Shown: positions 48,946 through 59,225, numbered from the stretch's first letter. The stretch is 64,000 nucleotides of DNA from Saprospiraceae bacterium (GCA_027486765.1 JAIXOO010000115.1:1-64000), one strand, 5' to 3'. The notes: a model not told the origin generated them from the sequence alone. A program made the numbers and translations.

Positions 48946-49491
48946 TCAAGCCAACTGCGGCGGCGGAGTAAGGATTGAAAGGTCAGACAAATCAGCTAAA
49001 TCTTTGAAAATAAGTGGTTGAGCAGTTTTTGTGCAATGATCAAAAAATGGGTTAATGTCCAGGATGAGGTGTTCTTCAAACCAAAAATCGGAGAAAAAGC
49101 GCTCCGTCAAAGTTTTAGGTGCTGAACGATCTTCCTGGTTCTGTGGCTGATCAACCTTGTATTCGTGGCGTAGGCCATGTGGAGATTTGGCGTCAACGGT
49201 ATAGTATTGGGTTTCACCGTCGCTTTCTTCTGAAAAGATGAAGGGAGCGCCATAGCCCATCCCCTGTACGACTTTGAGGTCTTTTTTGTCTTGAATTTTT
49301 ACGTTAGCGGTTACCCCAATTTCCGCTTTGAGCTTCTGGGCAATCGCGGTTTCTTTGGCATTCATCAGGTGCTCGATCCGGGCAGTGTAGACCACATTGA
49401 TGAACACACGACCTCCTATCCATTGCACCACGATGAGCAGGATAAGTAGCCAAGCGCCAATTGATCTTAGGGATTGCCTGAACTTGTTCAA
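48946..49491 (-). CDS. Hypothetical membrane-anchored protein
   Basis: N-terminal TM IGAWLLILLIVVQWIGGRVFI; no family recognised. Confidence 0.45.
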   Translation of the reverse strand: MNKFRQSLRSIGAWLLILLIVVQWIGGRVFINVVYTARIEHLMNAKETAIAQKLKAEIGVTANVKIQDKKDLKVVQGMGYGAPFIFSEESDGETQYYTVDAKSPHGLRHEYKVDQPQNQEDRSAPKTLTERFFSDFWFEEHLILDINPFFDHCTKTAQPLIFKDLADLSDLSILTPPPQLA

Positions 49492-49638
49492 TGCACCTTG
49501 TTTTGATGATTACAAGTAAGAACAGCATTTGCCATTCTGCCGCAAGAACGGAATTATCTAAAAAAAAGCAAAACAAAGGCCATATTTATTTTGGTATGGC
49601 TCAAAAAGGCGGGTAGATTTTAGAGAATCAACAATGTG

Positions 49639-49896
49639 TCAAAAGCCAAAAGCATCGACTAAACCCTTCATGACACAAAGGCTACCCAGGGTTGTCAACA
49701 CATACATCGGTACAATAAATGACCGGTCATCCGCTTGAAAAAGCAAAAACTGGATCATAAAACTCAGGCCCATGATCCCTACTCCGACGGCCATCCAGGT
49801 TAAGCCTCTTTGGAAAAGGCGGAGGTTTTTTTCTTTGATGGCGTCAGCGGTGGATTCGTTTGGCGCATTACCTTGATTGGAGGTGTTTGGTTCCAT
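49639..49896 (-). CDS. Small two-TM hypothetical protein
   Basis: Two hydrophobic segments in 85 aa. Confidence 0.45.
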   Translation of the reverse strand: MEPNTSNQGNAPNESTADAIKEKNLRLFQRGLTWMAVGVGIMGLSFMIQFLLFQADDRSFIVPMYVLTTLGSLCVMKGLVDAFGF

Positions 49897-50089
49897 TTTC
49901 TACACTTTAAGGTTATTTTGAAGATGGTAAGATAAAAAAAATTTAAATTGGAATTGAAGAATAAAATAGGAAGGATATTTAGTGACTGAGATAGTCGTCG
50001 TTATAATGATCTCGAAATAAAAATAAATTCAACAAAAAATATTTTAAAAATTAAAAGTAAAACATTAAATTGCACTCAAAATTAAATCC

Positions 50090-51085
50090 ATGCAAGTTTC
50101 CAAAGACGCCCTATGGAAAGGCATCATCGAAAGCCTCATTGATGATTTTCTTGCTTATTTTTTCCCAGACTTAGTGAAAATAGTAGATTTTGACCGCGGA
50201 ATTGAGTTTTTAGACACTGAGCTACAAAAACTCATCCCTAATAGCCCTGGGCACCGTCGGCATGCTGATAAGTTGATGAAGGTTTACCTCAAAAATGGCA
50301 AAGAGGTTTGGTTTTTAATCCATGTAGAAGTGCAAGGATACCAAGACCAGTATTTTGCCCGACGTATGTTTGAGTGTATCTACCGCATTCGAGACAGGTT
50401 TCAGCGAAAAGTGATCGGTTTAGCGATCTATACAGATTGGGATCGAACCTACCATTTTAAGGCATTCGAAGAAAAGTTTTTTGGAACCAAGTTAACTTAC
50501 GAATTCAACACCTATGTATTGCGGGATCACAGTCCAGCAGAATTGGCCAAAGACCCCAATCCATTTGCTGCGGTAATGGAAGCTGCCTGGCAACATTTGA
50601 ATCGCCCGGTAGATGATCAAAGTTTGCGTTTGCTAAAACTGGATATGATTCAGCGCTTAAAAACGCGTAATATTCCACGGGAAAAAATTAGTTTGATCAT
50701 CGATTTCATCCACTACTTCGTCCCCTTTACAAATTCAGAAATAAATGCTAATTTTGAACAGGATTTACTCACTCTTTCAAACACCGTTACTACGATGGGA
50801 CTCCGCGAAGCAATTTTAGAAGATGTTAAACAACAAGGGATTGAACAAGGGATTGAACAAGGAATCGAACAGGGAATTGAACAAGGAATTGAACAAGGAA
50901 AGCTCGAGGTTATCCTCAAACTTTGGTCAACCCATGAATTCTCCCTTGAAAAGATGGCCATGCTCGTAGACTTACCAGTAGAACGAGTACAAGAACTCAT
51001 TCTCACTCATTTACAATCAGAAGGCATGACGGAAGAAATGGCCCTAGCAAGCATCCAAACCTACCAGGAAAAATTCAGCAACTAA
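50090..51085 (+). CDS. Rpn family/PD-(D/E)XK nuclease transposase-like protein
   Basis: DALWKGIIESLIDDFLAYFFPDL...EVWFLIHVEVQGYQDQYFARRMFECIYRIRDRF; characteristic EVQ motif. Confidence 0.8.
   Translation: MQVSKDALWKGIIESLIDDFLAYFFPDLVKIVDFDRGIEFLDTELQKLIPNSPGHRRHADKLMKVYLKNGKEVWFLIHVEVQGYQDQYFARRMFECIYRIRDRFQRKVIGLAIYTDWDRTYHFKAFEEKFFGTKLTYEFNTYVLRDHSPAELAKDPNPFAAVMEAAWQHLNRPVDDQSLRLLKLDMIQRLKTRNIPREKISLIIDFIHYFVPFTNSEINANFEQDLLTLSNTVTTMGLREAILEDVKQQGIEQGIEQGIEQGIEQGIEQGKLEVILKLWSTHEFSLEKMAMLVDLPVERVQELILTHLQSEGMTEEMALASIQTYQEKFSN
50837..50899 (+). repeat. In-frame 12-bp tandem repeat encoding (GIEQ)5
   Basis: GGGATTGAACAA repeated five times with minor variants. Confidence 0.95.
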
Positions 51086-51272
51086 ACACACTTCCCTTTT
51101 TTCCCCAACGCAATTGGTCTATTTCTACCCTATTGATCCAATCAGAATAAAGCTATTCATCTTTCCATGAGCAAGTCTCCTTGCACAACCCATTCCCTTT
51201 TCCCATATTTACCCAATTGATGGGCTTGTTAAATTAACTCGTCCTAACCAAAAATCAGTTAAACTCGTACAC

Positions 51273-52904
51273 ATGAGGCTTATTGTTTTACTCATTCTTT
51301 GTGGATTTTGGGGTGGTTTATCCGCCCAAAAGACCTACTCTACTTACCAGCAACTGACTACCCGCATCAAGGATTTGGCAGGTAAAAATGCCAGCCTAGC
51401 CTCTGTCAGCTCAGCGGGCAAAAGTGCAGGGGGCAAAGACCTCTGGCTAATTACCCTTTCTCAAGGCAACCCAGGTAGCAAACCCGCACTGTTGCTCGTG
51501 GGAGGTCTCGATGGCAGCCACCCTGCTGGTAGCGAAACGCTGTTGTTGATGGCTGAAAAAATGCTGAACAATCCCAGCGATCAGGTCAAAGATTTGCTCA
51601 GCAAAAAGACCCTTTACATCATGGCCTGCGCCAATCCCGATGCCTGGGATCAGGGCAAAAGTAGATTTGAACGCTCCGGCAATGCCACTTCCAGTGACGA
51701 AGACCGCGATGGCCGCGTCAACGAAGACCCTTTCGAAGACCTCAATGCCGATGGCCTGATCACTCAATTGCGAGTAGAAGACCCCAGTGGCACCTTGATT
51801 CCCAGCAAGAGCGATCCGCGTATTTTGGTCAAGGCTGATCCAACCAAAAGTGAAGTAGGCAAATACCTCCTGCTCAGCGAAGGCACCGACAATGACAAAG
51901 ACAACAACTGGAATGAAGATGCCGAAGGTGGTGTCAACATCAATAAAAACTTCACCTTTAACTACCCTTATTTTGAAAAAGAATCCGGCGTTTACGCTGC
52001 TTCGGAAGCAGAAACCAAGGCCGTGCTGGAATTTTTATACCGCAACCTCAACATTTTTGGTGTAATCGTATTTGGGCCAGAAAACAACCTCTCGTCTGCC
52101 ATCAAATTCGATGCAGCCAAGGCCCGCAACCGCATCGTAACTGGTCCCTTGGAAAAGGACGCCGCGGTAGGTGAATACGTTTCCAAAATGTACAATACTT
52201 CCACGGGTTTAAAAAATGCACCCGCCATGCCTCTGGGCAAAGGAAGTTTAGTCCAAACCGCTTATTACCACGCTGGCCGTTTTGGCTTTGGTACCCCAGG
52301 CTGGTGGCCACAAATGCCGCCCCAAGATTCTTCACAAAAACAAAAAGCACCAGCTGCCGCTGCAACTTTAAGCGCAGACGAAATTTTCTTCAAATGGGCC
52401 GACGCCGAAAAAGTAGCTGTATTTGCCGATTGGAAGGAAATCAAACACCCTGATTTTCCCGGTAAAAAGGTGGAAGTTGGAGGCTTATTGCCCTATGCGC
52501 GTTGGAACCCACCCGTTTCATACCTCGACGACATTGCCCAAAAACACAATAAATTTTTATTGGATTTGGCCGCAGCCATGCCCAGCCTGGACATCGTCAA
52601 TACCAAAGTGGAGCCTCTTTCAGGAGGCGTAAACCGCATCACAGTGCAAGTGATCAACAAAGGATTTCTGCCCACTTTCGCCGACCTGGGCAATCGGGTT
52701 AAGTACGTGTCCAAGGTGCGCACCACCTTGAACCATACCGCCACTCAAACCCTGCTTTCTGGCAAAAAAATGAACCTACAAGCTTCGATGGGTGCGGGTG
52801 AATTTGTGGAATACACCTGGCTGGTAAATGGTACGGGCAAAATCTCCGTCACCGTCACCTGCCCTACCGCAGGCACCAAAACTGTAGAATTCACCCTTAA
52901 CTAA
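51273..52904 (+). CDS. M14 carboxypeptidase-family protein, probable non-catalytic paralog
   Basis: M14-like layout, but HxxE position reads DGSH (GLDGSHPAGSE) and later catalytic motifs are absent. Confidence 0.7.
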   Translation: MRLIVLLILCGFWGGLSAQKTYSTYQQLTTRIKDLAGKNASLASVSSAGKSAGGKDLWLITLSQGNPGSKPALLLVGGLDGSHPAGSETLLLMAEKMLNNPSDQVKDLLSKKTLYIMACANPDAWDQGKSRFERSGNATSSDEDRDGRVNEDPFEDLNADGLITQLRVEDPSGTLIPSKSDPRILVKADPTKSEVGKYLLLSEGTDNDKDNNWNEDAEGGVNINKNFTFNYPYFEKESGVYAASEAETKAVLEFLYRNLNIFGVIVFGPENNLSSAIKFDAAKARNRIVTGPLEKDAAVGEYVSKMYNTSTGLKNAPAMPLGKGSLVQTAYYHAGRFGFGTPGWWPQMPPQDSSQKQKAPAAAATLSADEIFFKWADAEKVAVFADWKEIKHPDFPGKKVEVGGLLPYARWNPPVSYLDDIAQKHNKFLLDLAAAMPSLDIVNTKVEPLSGGVNRITVQVINKGFLPTFADLGNRVKYVSKVRTTLNHTATQTLLSGKKMNLQASMGAGEFVEYTWLVNGTGKISVTVTCPTAGTKTVEFTLN

Positions 52905-52928
52905 TCATCCTCCTAGAAGTATCACACT

Positions 52929-54683
52929 ATGAATAAATTATTGCTTTTCTTCTGTTTATTGGGTGTTACTGCTTTTGCGCAAACCCAACCCAACATCAGC
53001 CCTGCCGACCTCAACGGTATGCGGGCGGTAGGTTCACCCGCCGATCCCAAGGTCAAAGAGGAATGGCGGAAATACCACGACTACGCCCAAATCTCCGATT
53101 TTTGCCAGCGCATGGTCAAGGCACATCCCGATTTGGTCAAATTGCAATCCATCGGCAAATCCTTCCAGGGCCGCGAGATGTGGTTGATGACCATCACCGA
53201 TTACAAATCCGGTATTCCTGATCGCAAGCCCGGCTTTTACATCGATGGCAACATCCACGGCAACGAGATTCAGGGTGGCGAAATCGCCATGTATACCGCC
53301 TGGTACCTGGCTGAGAATTTTTACACCATGCCTTTCATCCGCGAGTTGCTGCGCAATCGGGTGTTTTACATCATCCCTTCCATCAACCTGGATGGCCGTG
53401 AAAACTTCATCCACCAACCCAATACCGCCAGCAGTTCCCGCTCCGGCATGATGCCCTTCGATGACGACGACGATGGCATAATCGATGAAGACAAACTGGA
53501 CGACCTGGATGGCGATGGCAACATCGTAACCATGCGCCGCAAAAATCCGCTGGGCCGGTGGAAAGTGGACCCCAACTACCCTACCCGCATGGTACCTGCA
53601 CGCACCGACGAAGCGGGTGAATACGATTTATTGGGCTCCGAAGGCCTGGACAACGACGGCGATGGACAAGTCAACGAAGACAACTGGGGCGTCTACGATC
53701 CCAACCGCGATTGGGCCTGGAACTGGCAGCCTAACTACGTACAGGGTGGTGCGCTGTTTTATCCTGGCACCTTGCCGGAAACCCGCAACATCAAAAGTTT
53801 CGTCCTGGCTCATCCCAACATTGCTGGCGCGCAGAGCTACCACAACAATGGTGGCATGTTCCTGCGCGGCCCGGGAGCTGCCGAGGATGATCCTTTTTAC
53901 AGCCAAGGCGACATTGCGGTATACGACGTAATTGGTAAAATTGGAGAAAAAATTGTCCCAGGTTACAAGTACTTTATCATCCACAAAGACTTGTACACAG
54001 TGTATGGTGGCGAGATCGACTGGTTTGCGCTGACCCGGGGAGTGTTTACATTCAGCAACGAATTGATGACTTCCTTCAAGTTGTTCAACCAACAGCCTAA
54101 TGCGCAACAAAACCGCTTCCAAAACCAGGATTACGAAGAGTTTGACAAATACCTGTTGATGGGTGATGGTTATGTGCAGTGGAAACCTTTCAAACACCCG
54201 CAATTTGGTGACGTTGAAATTGGTGGGCCTAAAAAGAACTACCTGCGAAACCACCCGGGCTTCTTGCTAGAGGAAGATGCCCACCGCAACATGTCTTTCA
54301 CCCTCTTGCATGCCTACCAAATGCCGCAACTGGAGGTATTCAGTATCGTGAAAAAGCCCTTGGCCAACAACCTGACCGAAATCACCGCCACAGTGTACAA
54401 CAGCCGCATCATGCCCACCCACTCGGCGCATGACCTGAAGTACAAAATTGAACGTCCGGATTACATCAGTTTGAAAAATGCGACGGTGGTAGCGGGGATG
54501 ATCGTGGAAAACGAAGATTTCAACCAGACCAAGGAACAAAAATACACTCCACAAACGATCGAAGTGCCGAATATCCCGGGAATGGGATTTGTAAAGGTGC
54601 GTTGGATTGTGAGTGGAAAAGTGGATAAAGTAACGGTAGAGGTGGATAGCCGCAAGGGTGGCTTGATCTCCAAAACCGAATAA
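52929..54683 (+). CDS. M14 family zinc carboxypeptidase
   Basis: YIDGNIHGNEIQGGEIAMYTAWYL (HxxE), AGAQSYHNNGGMFLRG (His ligand), GVFTFSNELMTSF (catalytic Glu region). Confidence 0.85.
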   Translation: MNKLLLFFCLLGVTAFAQTQPNISPADLNGMRAVGSPADPKVKEEWRKYHDYAQISDFCQRMVKAHPDLVKLQSIGKSFQGREMWLMTITDYKSGIPDRKPGFYIDGNIHGNEIQGGEIAMYTAWYLAENFYTMPFIRELLRNRVFYIIPSINLDGRENFIHQPNTASSSRSGMMPFDDDDDGIIDEDKLDDLDGDGNIVTMRRKNPLGRWKVDPNYPTRMVPARTDEAGEYDLLGSEGLDNDGDGQVNEDNWGVYDPNRDWAWNWQPNYVQGGALFYPGTLPETRNIKSFVLAHPNIAGAQSYHNNGGMFLRGPGAAEDDPFYSQGDIAVYDVIGKIGEKIVPGYKYFIIHKDLYTVYGGEIDWFALTRGVFTFSNELMTSFKLFNQQPNAQQNRFQNQDYEEFDKYLLMGDGYVQWKPFKHPQFGDVEIGGPKKNYLRNHPGFLLEEDAHRNMSFTLLHAYQMPQLEVFSIVKKPLANNLTEITATVYNSRIMPTHSAHDLKYKIERPDYISLKNATVVAGMIVENEDFNQTKEQKYTPQTIEVPNIPGMGFVKVRWIVSGKVDKVTVEVDSRKGGLISKTE

Positions 54684-54800
54684 CTACCTGAGGTGTGTCT
54701 TCGGTGCCTAAGGTTTCTTAGGTGGTAAAATAATACCTGCTTCGCAGGCTTTTTTCTTTTCACCACATAAGAAACCTAAGGCACTGAAGAGGCACCTTAG
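54684..54800. repeat. Family B hairpin, copy 2 (opposite orientation to 2837-2956)
   Basis: CTACCTGAGGTGTG...GGTGCCTAAGGTTTCTTAGGTGGTAAAA / TTTTCACCACATAAGAAACCTAAGGCACTGAAGAGGCACCTTAG; inner CCTGC-TTC-GCAGG. Confidence 0.85.
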
Positions 54801-54806
54801 CAAGGA

Positions 54807-55127
54807 TTAGCAGAAGCACTTCGCTTTGGCCATGAAGCCGTCCAGCATGGTTTTTACCTCCGTCCAGGCCTTTTGATCGATGCAATAACAAACCCGCACA
54901 CCTTCCACCTCACCTTTGATCAGACCAACTTTTTTTAGTTCGTTCAGGTGTTGCGAAACCGTTGACTGCGATAGCGGGAGGGCGTGTACAATATCGCCAC
55001 ACACACAGCCCTGCACCTGCAACAAATAGTCCAGAATGGCAATCCGCGCCGGATGCCCTACAGCCCGAAACAAGTCGGCCAGGCGGTTTTGCTCAGCGGT
55101 AAAAAGATCAGCTTTGGTCGCGCCCAT
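54807..55127 (-). CDS. ArsR/SmtB family transcriptional regulator
   Basis: LADLFRAVGHPARIAILDYLL...LSQSTVSQHLNELKKVGLIKGEVEGVRVCYCID. Confidence 0.9.
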   Translation of the reverse strand: MGATKADLFTAEQNRLADLFRAVGHPARIAILDYLLQVQGCVCGDIVHALPLSQSTVSQHLNELKKVGLIKGEVEGVRVCYCIDQKAWTEVKTMLDGFMAKAKCFC

Positions 55128-55132
55128 ATGTT

Positions 55133-55462
55133 TTAGTTTTCTGACTCAGGTGCCAACTGAACGATAAGCCCTTCCAACTCATCGCTCAAATGCAATTGGC
55201 AACCCAAACGGGAATTGTCTTTCACAAAAAAGGCCTGATCCAGGATGTTTTCCTCGTCTTCACTCTGCTCATGCAGCTCGTGATCGCTCAGTACATATAC
55301 GTGACAGGTAGAGCACAATGCCATCCCGCCACAAGTTCCTTTCACTGGCAATTCGTAGGCTTTACACAACTCCATGAGGTTCATGTTCATGTCCGTTGGG
55401 CCTTCCAGTTCGTGTTTTACCCCTTCCCGATCGAAGAGGGTAATGTTGATCATGTTGTCCAT
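55133..55462 (-). CDS. 2Fe-2S ferredoxin (adrenodoxin-like)
   Basis: CGGMALCSTCHVYV ... SRLGCQLHLSDELEGLIVQLAPE. Confidence 0.85.
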   Translation of the reverse strand: MDNMINITLFDREGVKHELEGPTDMNMNLMELCKAYELPVKGTCGGMALCSTCHVYVLSDHELHEQSEDEENILDQAFFVKDNSRLGCQLHLSDELEGLIVQLAPESEN

Positions 55463-55517
55463 AGTAGCAATTCGTGCTGTTTGGGTTTTATCAAAAACAG
55501 TTTAAGTCTTAAAAAAG

Positions 55518-56009
55518 TTACACCGGTTTTTCAGGCTGAATCAATGCAACTTCATCGCCCAGGTTGATGGCCCCTCCCTTAATCACCCTGGCCGTAATCC
55601 CTCCGTGCCCACGCATGGCGTTGTAGCCACCCGGCCCCAGGTTTTCTTCCATCCTTTGACAAGGAAAACACTTGCCCGTCATCTCCAAAATGGCCTCACC
55701 GATACGGAATTGCTGGTCTTTTAAGGCCAACAAATTGATCCCAGACACCACAATGTTCCGCCGGGTCAATTGAGGGTCGATGGGTTCCCGCCCCAAAATA
55801 GCTCCTGCCGCCACCAAGTGCTCTGCCTGAATCAAGGTCACCTGGCGTTTGCCATTCTGACCTGAGTACCGATCACCAGTCAGCCCATTTTCGGTTTGGG
55901 CTTCTACGGATGCTACTGGCACGAGGGTCGCGCGAGAGGCAGGCCGCAGGCCAATCCATTCCACTTTGCCAATTTGGGGTAGGGAGTGAATGAGTTCCTG
56001 GATGATCAT
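55518..56009 (-). CDS. MOSC domain-containing protein
   Basis: GLTGDRYSGQNGKRQVTLIQAEHL...LTRRNIVVSGINLLALKDQQFRIGEAILEMTGKCFPCQRMEENLGPGGYNAMRGHGGITARVIKGG. Confidence 0.85.
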   Translation of the reverse strand: MIIQELIHSLPQIGKVEWIGLRPASRATLVPVASVEAQTENGLTGDRYSGQNGKRQVTLIQAEHLVAAGAILGREPIDPQLTRRNIVVSGINLLALKDQQFRIGEAILEMTGKCFPCQRMEENLGPGGYNAMRGHGGITARVIKGGAINLGDEVALIQPEKPV

Positions 56010-56084
56010 TGGGAAATGGGTTTGGGTGAAAAACGCTGCAAAATACAAAAGCTGGGGAATTTTGTAGTGGGAGAACTTGTGTGT

Positions 56085-59000
56085 ATGTTTGCAAACATAA
56101 AACACCCAATTATGTTCCTCCTCATTCTTTTATTGAATTGGCTAAATCCAGGTTCATTGGTTCCTTGTTCTAAGTCTTTAGCATCTTCACATTTAGATGC
56201 CCATTCTACAAATTCTGCCCTCATAGATACCTTAATTCCTGCCCAAAAATTTGGCAAATGGGGCTATACTGATCAGGCCGGGCAGTTCATTATTCCTCCA
56301 AAATATGATTGGGTTTATGCCTTCCAGGAAGGACTTGCAGCCGTTCAAAGAGGGCATTATTTTGGCTATATCAACAAAAGAGGTGCATACGTTATTGAGC
56401 CACAATTTAATTCCGTACATCCCTTTTATGAAGGCGTTGCACTGGTTAAAAAAGATGAAAAATGGGGGCTGATTGATACCAAAGGTCAGTTTGTTATTCC
56501 ACCAAAATTTGATAGAGCAGACCCTTTTTCTGATGGGCTTGCTTTGATTGAAATTAACTATAAGAGGGGGTACATCAACCCCAAAGGCCAGATCGCAATA
56601 GAGCCAAAGTTTGATGGAGTAAGTACTTATTCATTTGAAAATGGTTTAGCAACAGCTAGTCTGAATAATAGAGCAGGAATTATCGACAAAACTGGAGCAT
56701 TTGTCATCGCTCCTAAATTTCGTAGTGTGCTACCTTTTGTTGAAGGTTTATCAAGGGTAATTCTATACAATTCATGGGGATACATGAATAAAAGCTGGGA
56801 AATCGTCATCCCGATGCAATTCGATGATGCAGGTCCATTTCATCAAGGCTATGCCTGGGTGAAATCTAAAGAGAAATGGGGAGTAATTGATAAAACAGGA
56901 ACATTCCAGGTCTCGCCACAATTTGACTTCCTTTATACATTACCCAACCATGGAGTAGTTGTAAAAAAAGAAGGAAAATGGGGTCTGTGTACTGCCAATG
57001 GTCAATTACTACAAGAAGCCAAGTTAGACAGCATCGTTTATGAAGATTTTTATACCCAACAAACCAATGAAAAGCAGCTGCTGAGGTATTATTTGGCCAA
57101 TAAGACCGGTTTTCTTGCAACCAACGGCCAAATTCGAGTACCCGCTCAATTTGAAAGTGCGAAACCCTTTTATGAAAGCATGGCTGCCGTCAAAAAGGAT
57201 CAAAAATGGGGCTTCATTGATACACTAGGGGGTTTTAAAATTAAACCTGAATACGATACCGTTTTTTCTTTTCTTGGAGGTCTCGCATCGGTCAAAAAAG
57301 AGGGTAAATGGGGTTATATTGATCGATCTGGTGATCAGGTAATTACCCCTCAGTTTGATCAGGTCTATTCATTTCGTGACGGTTTAGCTTTGGTGCTAAA
57401 AAACAAGCTTTGGGGTTTGGCCAATGTAACAGGGCAGATCCTGATTCAACCAACTTTTGATGCGTTTAAGCATTTTAGAGATAGCGTCACTTTTGTGCAA
57501 AAAGAAAAACTATGGGGAATAGTGGATGTTTCTGGCAAAATATTGCTTCAGCCACAATTAGATGAAGCCCCCGAATTTGATGGAGAAGTTGCTTTTGTCA
57601 AACGCGACAATAAATGGGGTTTGATCAATAAAAAAGCGAAGTTTATCATTGAACCTGTTCTTGAGGGGGTATATCCTTTTTTTAAAAACATTGCCTATGT
57701 CAAAAAGGAGGGTAAATGGGGTATCATTAACCGCAAAGGAGAGTTTATCATTCAACCTCAATTTAAATTCTTCTCTTCTTCCAGGAAGAGCGATGGTAGC
57801 GTACTGGTAGCGCATCAGGATGGTAAATATGGGTTCCTGAATGAAGATGGTGTGATAACGATTGCTCCTCAATTCCAAGATGCCCATCACTTTTTCCAAG
57901 GGAGTGCATTAGTAAAAAAAGACAACAAATGGGGATTAATTGATAAGCAGGGCAAGTTTATCATTACGCCCCGATTTGATGCGGTTAAACAATTTGAAGA
58001 TGGCGTAGCCCAAGTACAACAAAACAACAAATGGGGTCTAATCAGCCCTCAAGGAGAGATATTGACTGCTCCACAATTTGATGATATTTATGTTTTTTAC
58101 CAACAAATAGCAGAAGCAAAAACAGGCAATCTCTCAGGTTATGTAACAACTTCTGGTAAAATTTTATTTAAGCCCCAATTTGAAAATGCGAGTCCATTTT
58201 ATTCTGACACCATTGCTTTGGTAAAAAAACAAGGGCTTTGGGGTTTTGTAAACTCATCAGGTAAATACTTTATTGAACCTCAATACGAAGAGGCCAAAGG
58301 GTTTTCGATGGGTTTAGGTGGCGAAGCAGCCGTGAAAAAAGATGGAAAATGGGGATTCATCAATCGATGGGGCACCTTCAGTGTCAAACCCCAATTTGAA
58401 GATACTGGAGGTTTCCCCTATAGTAGTTTGGCCAAAGCTCAAAAAGACGGAAAATGGGGTTTTATTGATAAGGATGGAAACTTTGTCATACAACCTCAAT
58501 ATGAAGATGCACTTCATTTCGGCTTTTGGGATGAAACCAATGTAAAAAAAGACGGAAAATGGGGCTTAATCAATATAAAGGGTGAATACATTGTTCAGCC
58601 CCAATTTGATCACCCTTTCGATTTTAGATATAAAGACACAACAGTATGTGTGTGTAGAAACGGCAAATGGGGACTAATCAATAAAAAAGGTAATTTTCTG
58701 GTTGAACCTCAATTTGATCAGAAATTTGAATTTTATGACGGCTTGGCTTGTGTAAAGAAAGGAGGGAAATGGGGGCTGATCGATCGGAAGGGGCATTTTA
58801 TATTTGAGCCACAATTTGATCATTCGCTTTTCTTTAATTACAGTATCGCTACTTTCCGCAAAAACAACAAATGGGGTATTTTAAACAATGAAGGAAAAAT
58901 AATTGTCCCAGCAACCCTTGATCAAGCTTGGGGAAAAACCGACAAAATCATTGAATGTTCTCTTGCGTCTAAAAAAGGCCTCTATCTAACCGAAGAAAAA

Positions 59001-59225
59001 TTATACTTCGCCTGCAACTATGAAGACATCAAACCCTGCAAAAACGGCTGGGCCATTGCCAAAAATGGAGGCAAATGGGGCTGGGTCGACGTTCAAGGCA
59101 AGGTCATGATTCCTTATCAATTCGATGCCGCCGAACCCTTCGACTTCGAAAACAAAGCCCTAGTCCAAAAAGGTACCGAGCGCTACTACATCAATCGAGA
59201 AGGGAAAAAGATAGATACGAAATAA
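56085..59225 (+). CDS. Very long WG repeat-containing protein (roughly 28 units)
   Basis: Repeating xKWGLIDKxGxFIIxPQFDxxxxFxxGLAxVKK; N-terminal hydrophobic segment MFLLILLLNWL; N-terminal Met choice uncertain (56085 or 56112). Confidence 0.85.
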   Translation: MFANIKHPIMFLLILLLNWLNPGSLVPCSKSLASSHLDAHSTNSALIDTLIPAQKFGKWGYTDQAGQFIIPPKYDWVYAFQEGLAAVQRGHYFGYINKRGAYVIEPQFNSVHPFYEGVALVKKDEKWGLIDTKGQFVIPPKFDRADPFSDGLALIEINYKRGYINPKGQIAIEPKFDGVSTYSFENGLATASLNNRAGIIDKTGAFVIAPKFRSVLPFVEGLSRVILYNSWGYMNKSWEIVIPMQFDDAGPFHQGYAWVKSKEKWGVIDKTGTFQVSPQFDFLYTLPNHGVVVKKEGKWGLCTANGQLLQEAKLDSIVYEDFYTQQTNEKQLLRYYLANKTGFLATNGQIRVPAQFESAKPFYESMAAVKKDQKWGFIDTLGGFKIKPEYDTVFSFLGGLASVKKEGKWGYIDRSGDQVITPQFDQVYSFRDGLALVLKNKLWGLANVTGQILIQPTFDAFKHFRDSVTFVQKEKLWGIVDVSGKILLQPQLDEAPEFDGEVAFVKRDNKWGLINKKAKFIIEPVLEGVYPFFKNIAYVKKEGKWGIINRKGEFIIQPQFKFFSSSRKSDGSVLVAHQDGKYGFLNEDGVITIAPQFQDAHHFFQGSALVKKDNKWGLIDKQGKFIITPRFDAVKQFEDGVAQVQQNNKWGLISPQGEILTAPQFDDIYVFYQQIAEAKTGNLSGYVTTSGKILFKPQFENASPFYSDTIALVKKQGLWGFVNSSGKYFIEPQYEEAKGFSMGLGGEAAVKKDGKWGFINRWGTFSVKPQFEDTGGFPYSSLAKAQKDGKWGFIDKDGNFVIQPQYEDALHFGFWDETNVKKDGKWGLINIKGEYIVQPQFDHPFDFRYKDTTVCVCRNGKWGLINKKGNFLVEPQFDQKFEFYDGLACVKKGGKWGLIDRKGHFIFEPQFDHSLFFNYSIATFRKNNKWGILNNEGKIIVPATLDQAWGKTDKIIECSLASKKGLYLTEEKLYFACNYEDIKPCKNGWAIAKNGGKWGWVDVQGKVMIPYQFDAAEPFDFENKALVQKGTERYYINREGKKIDTK

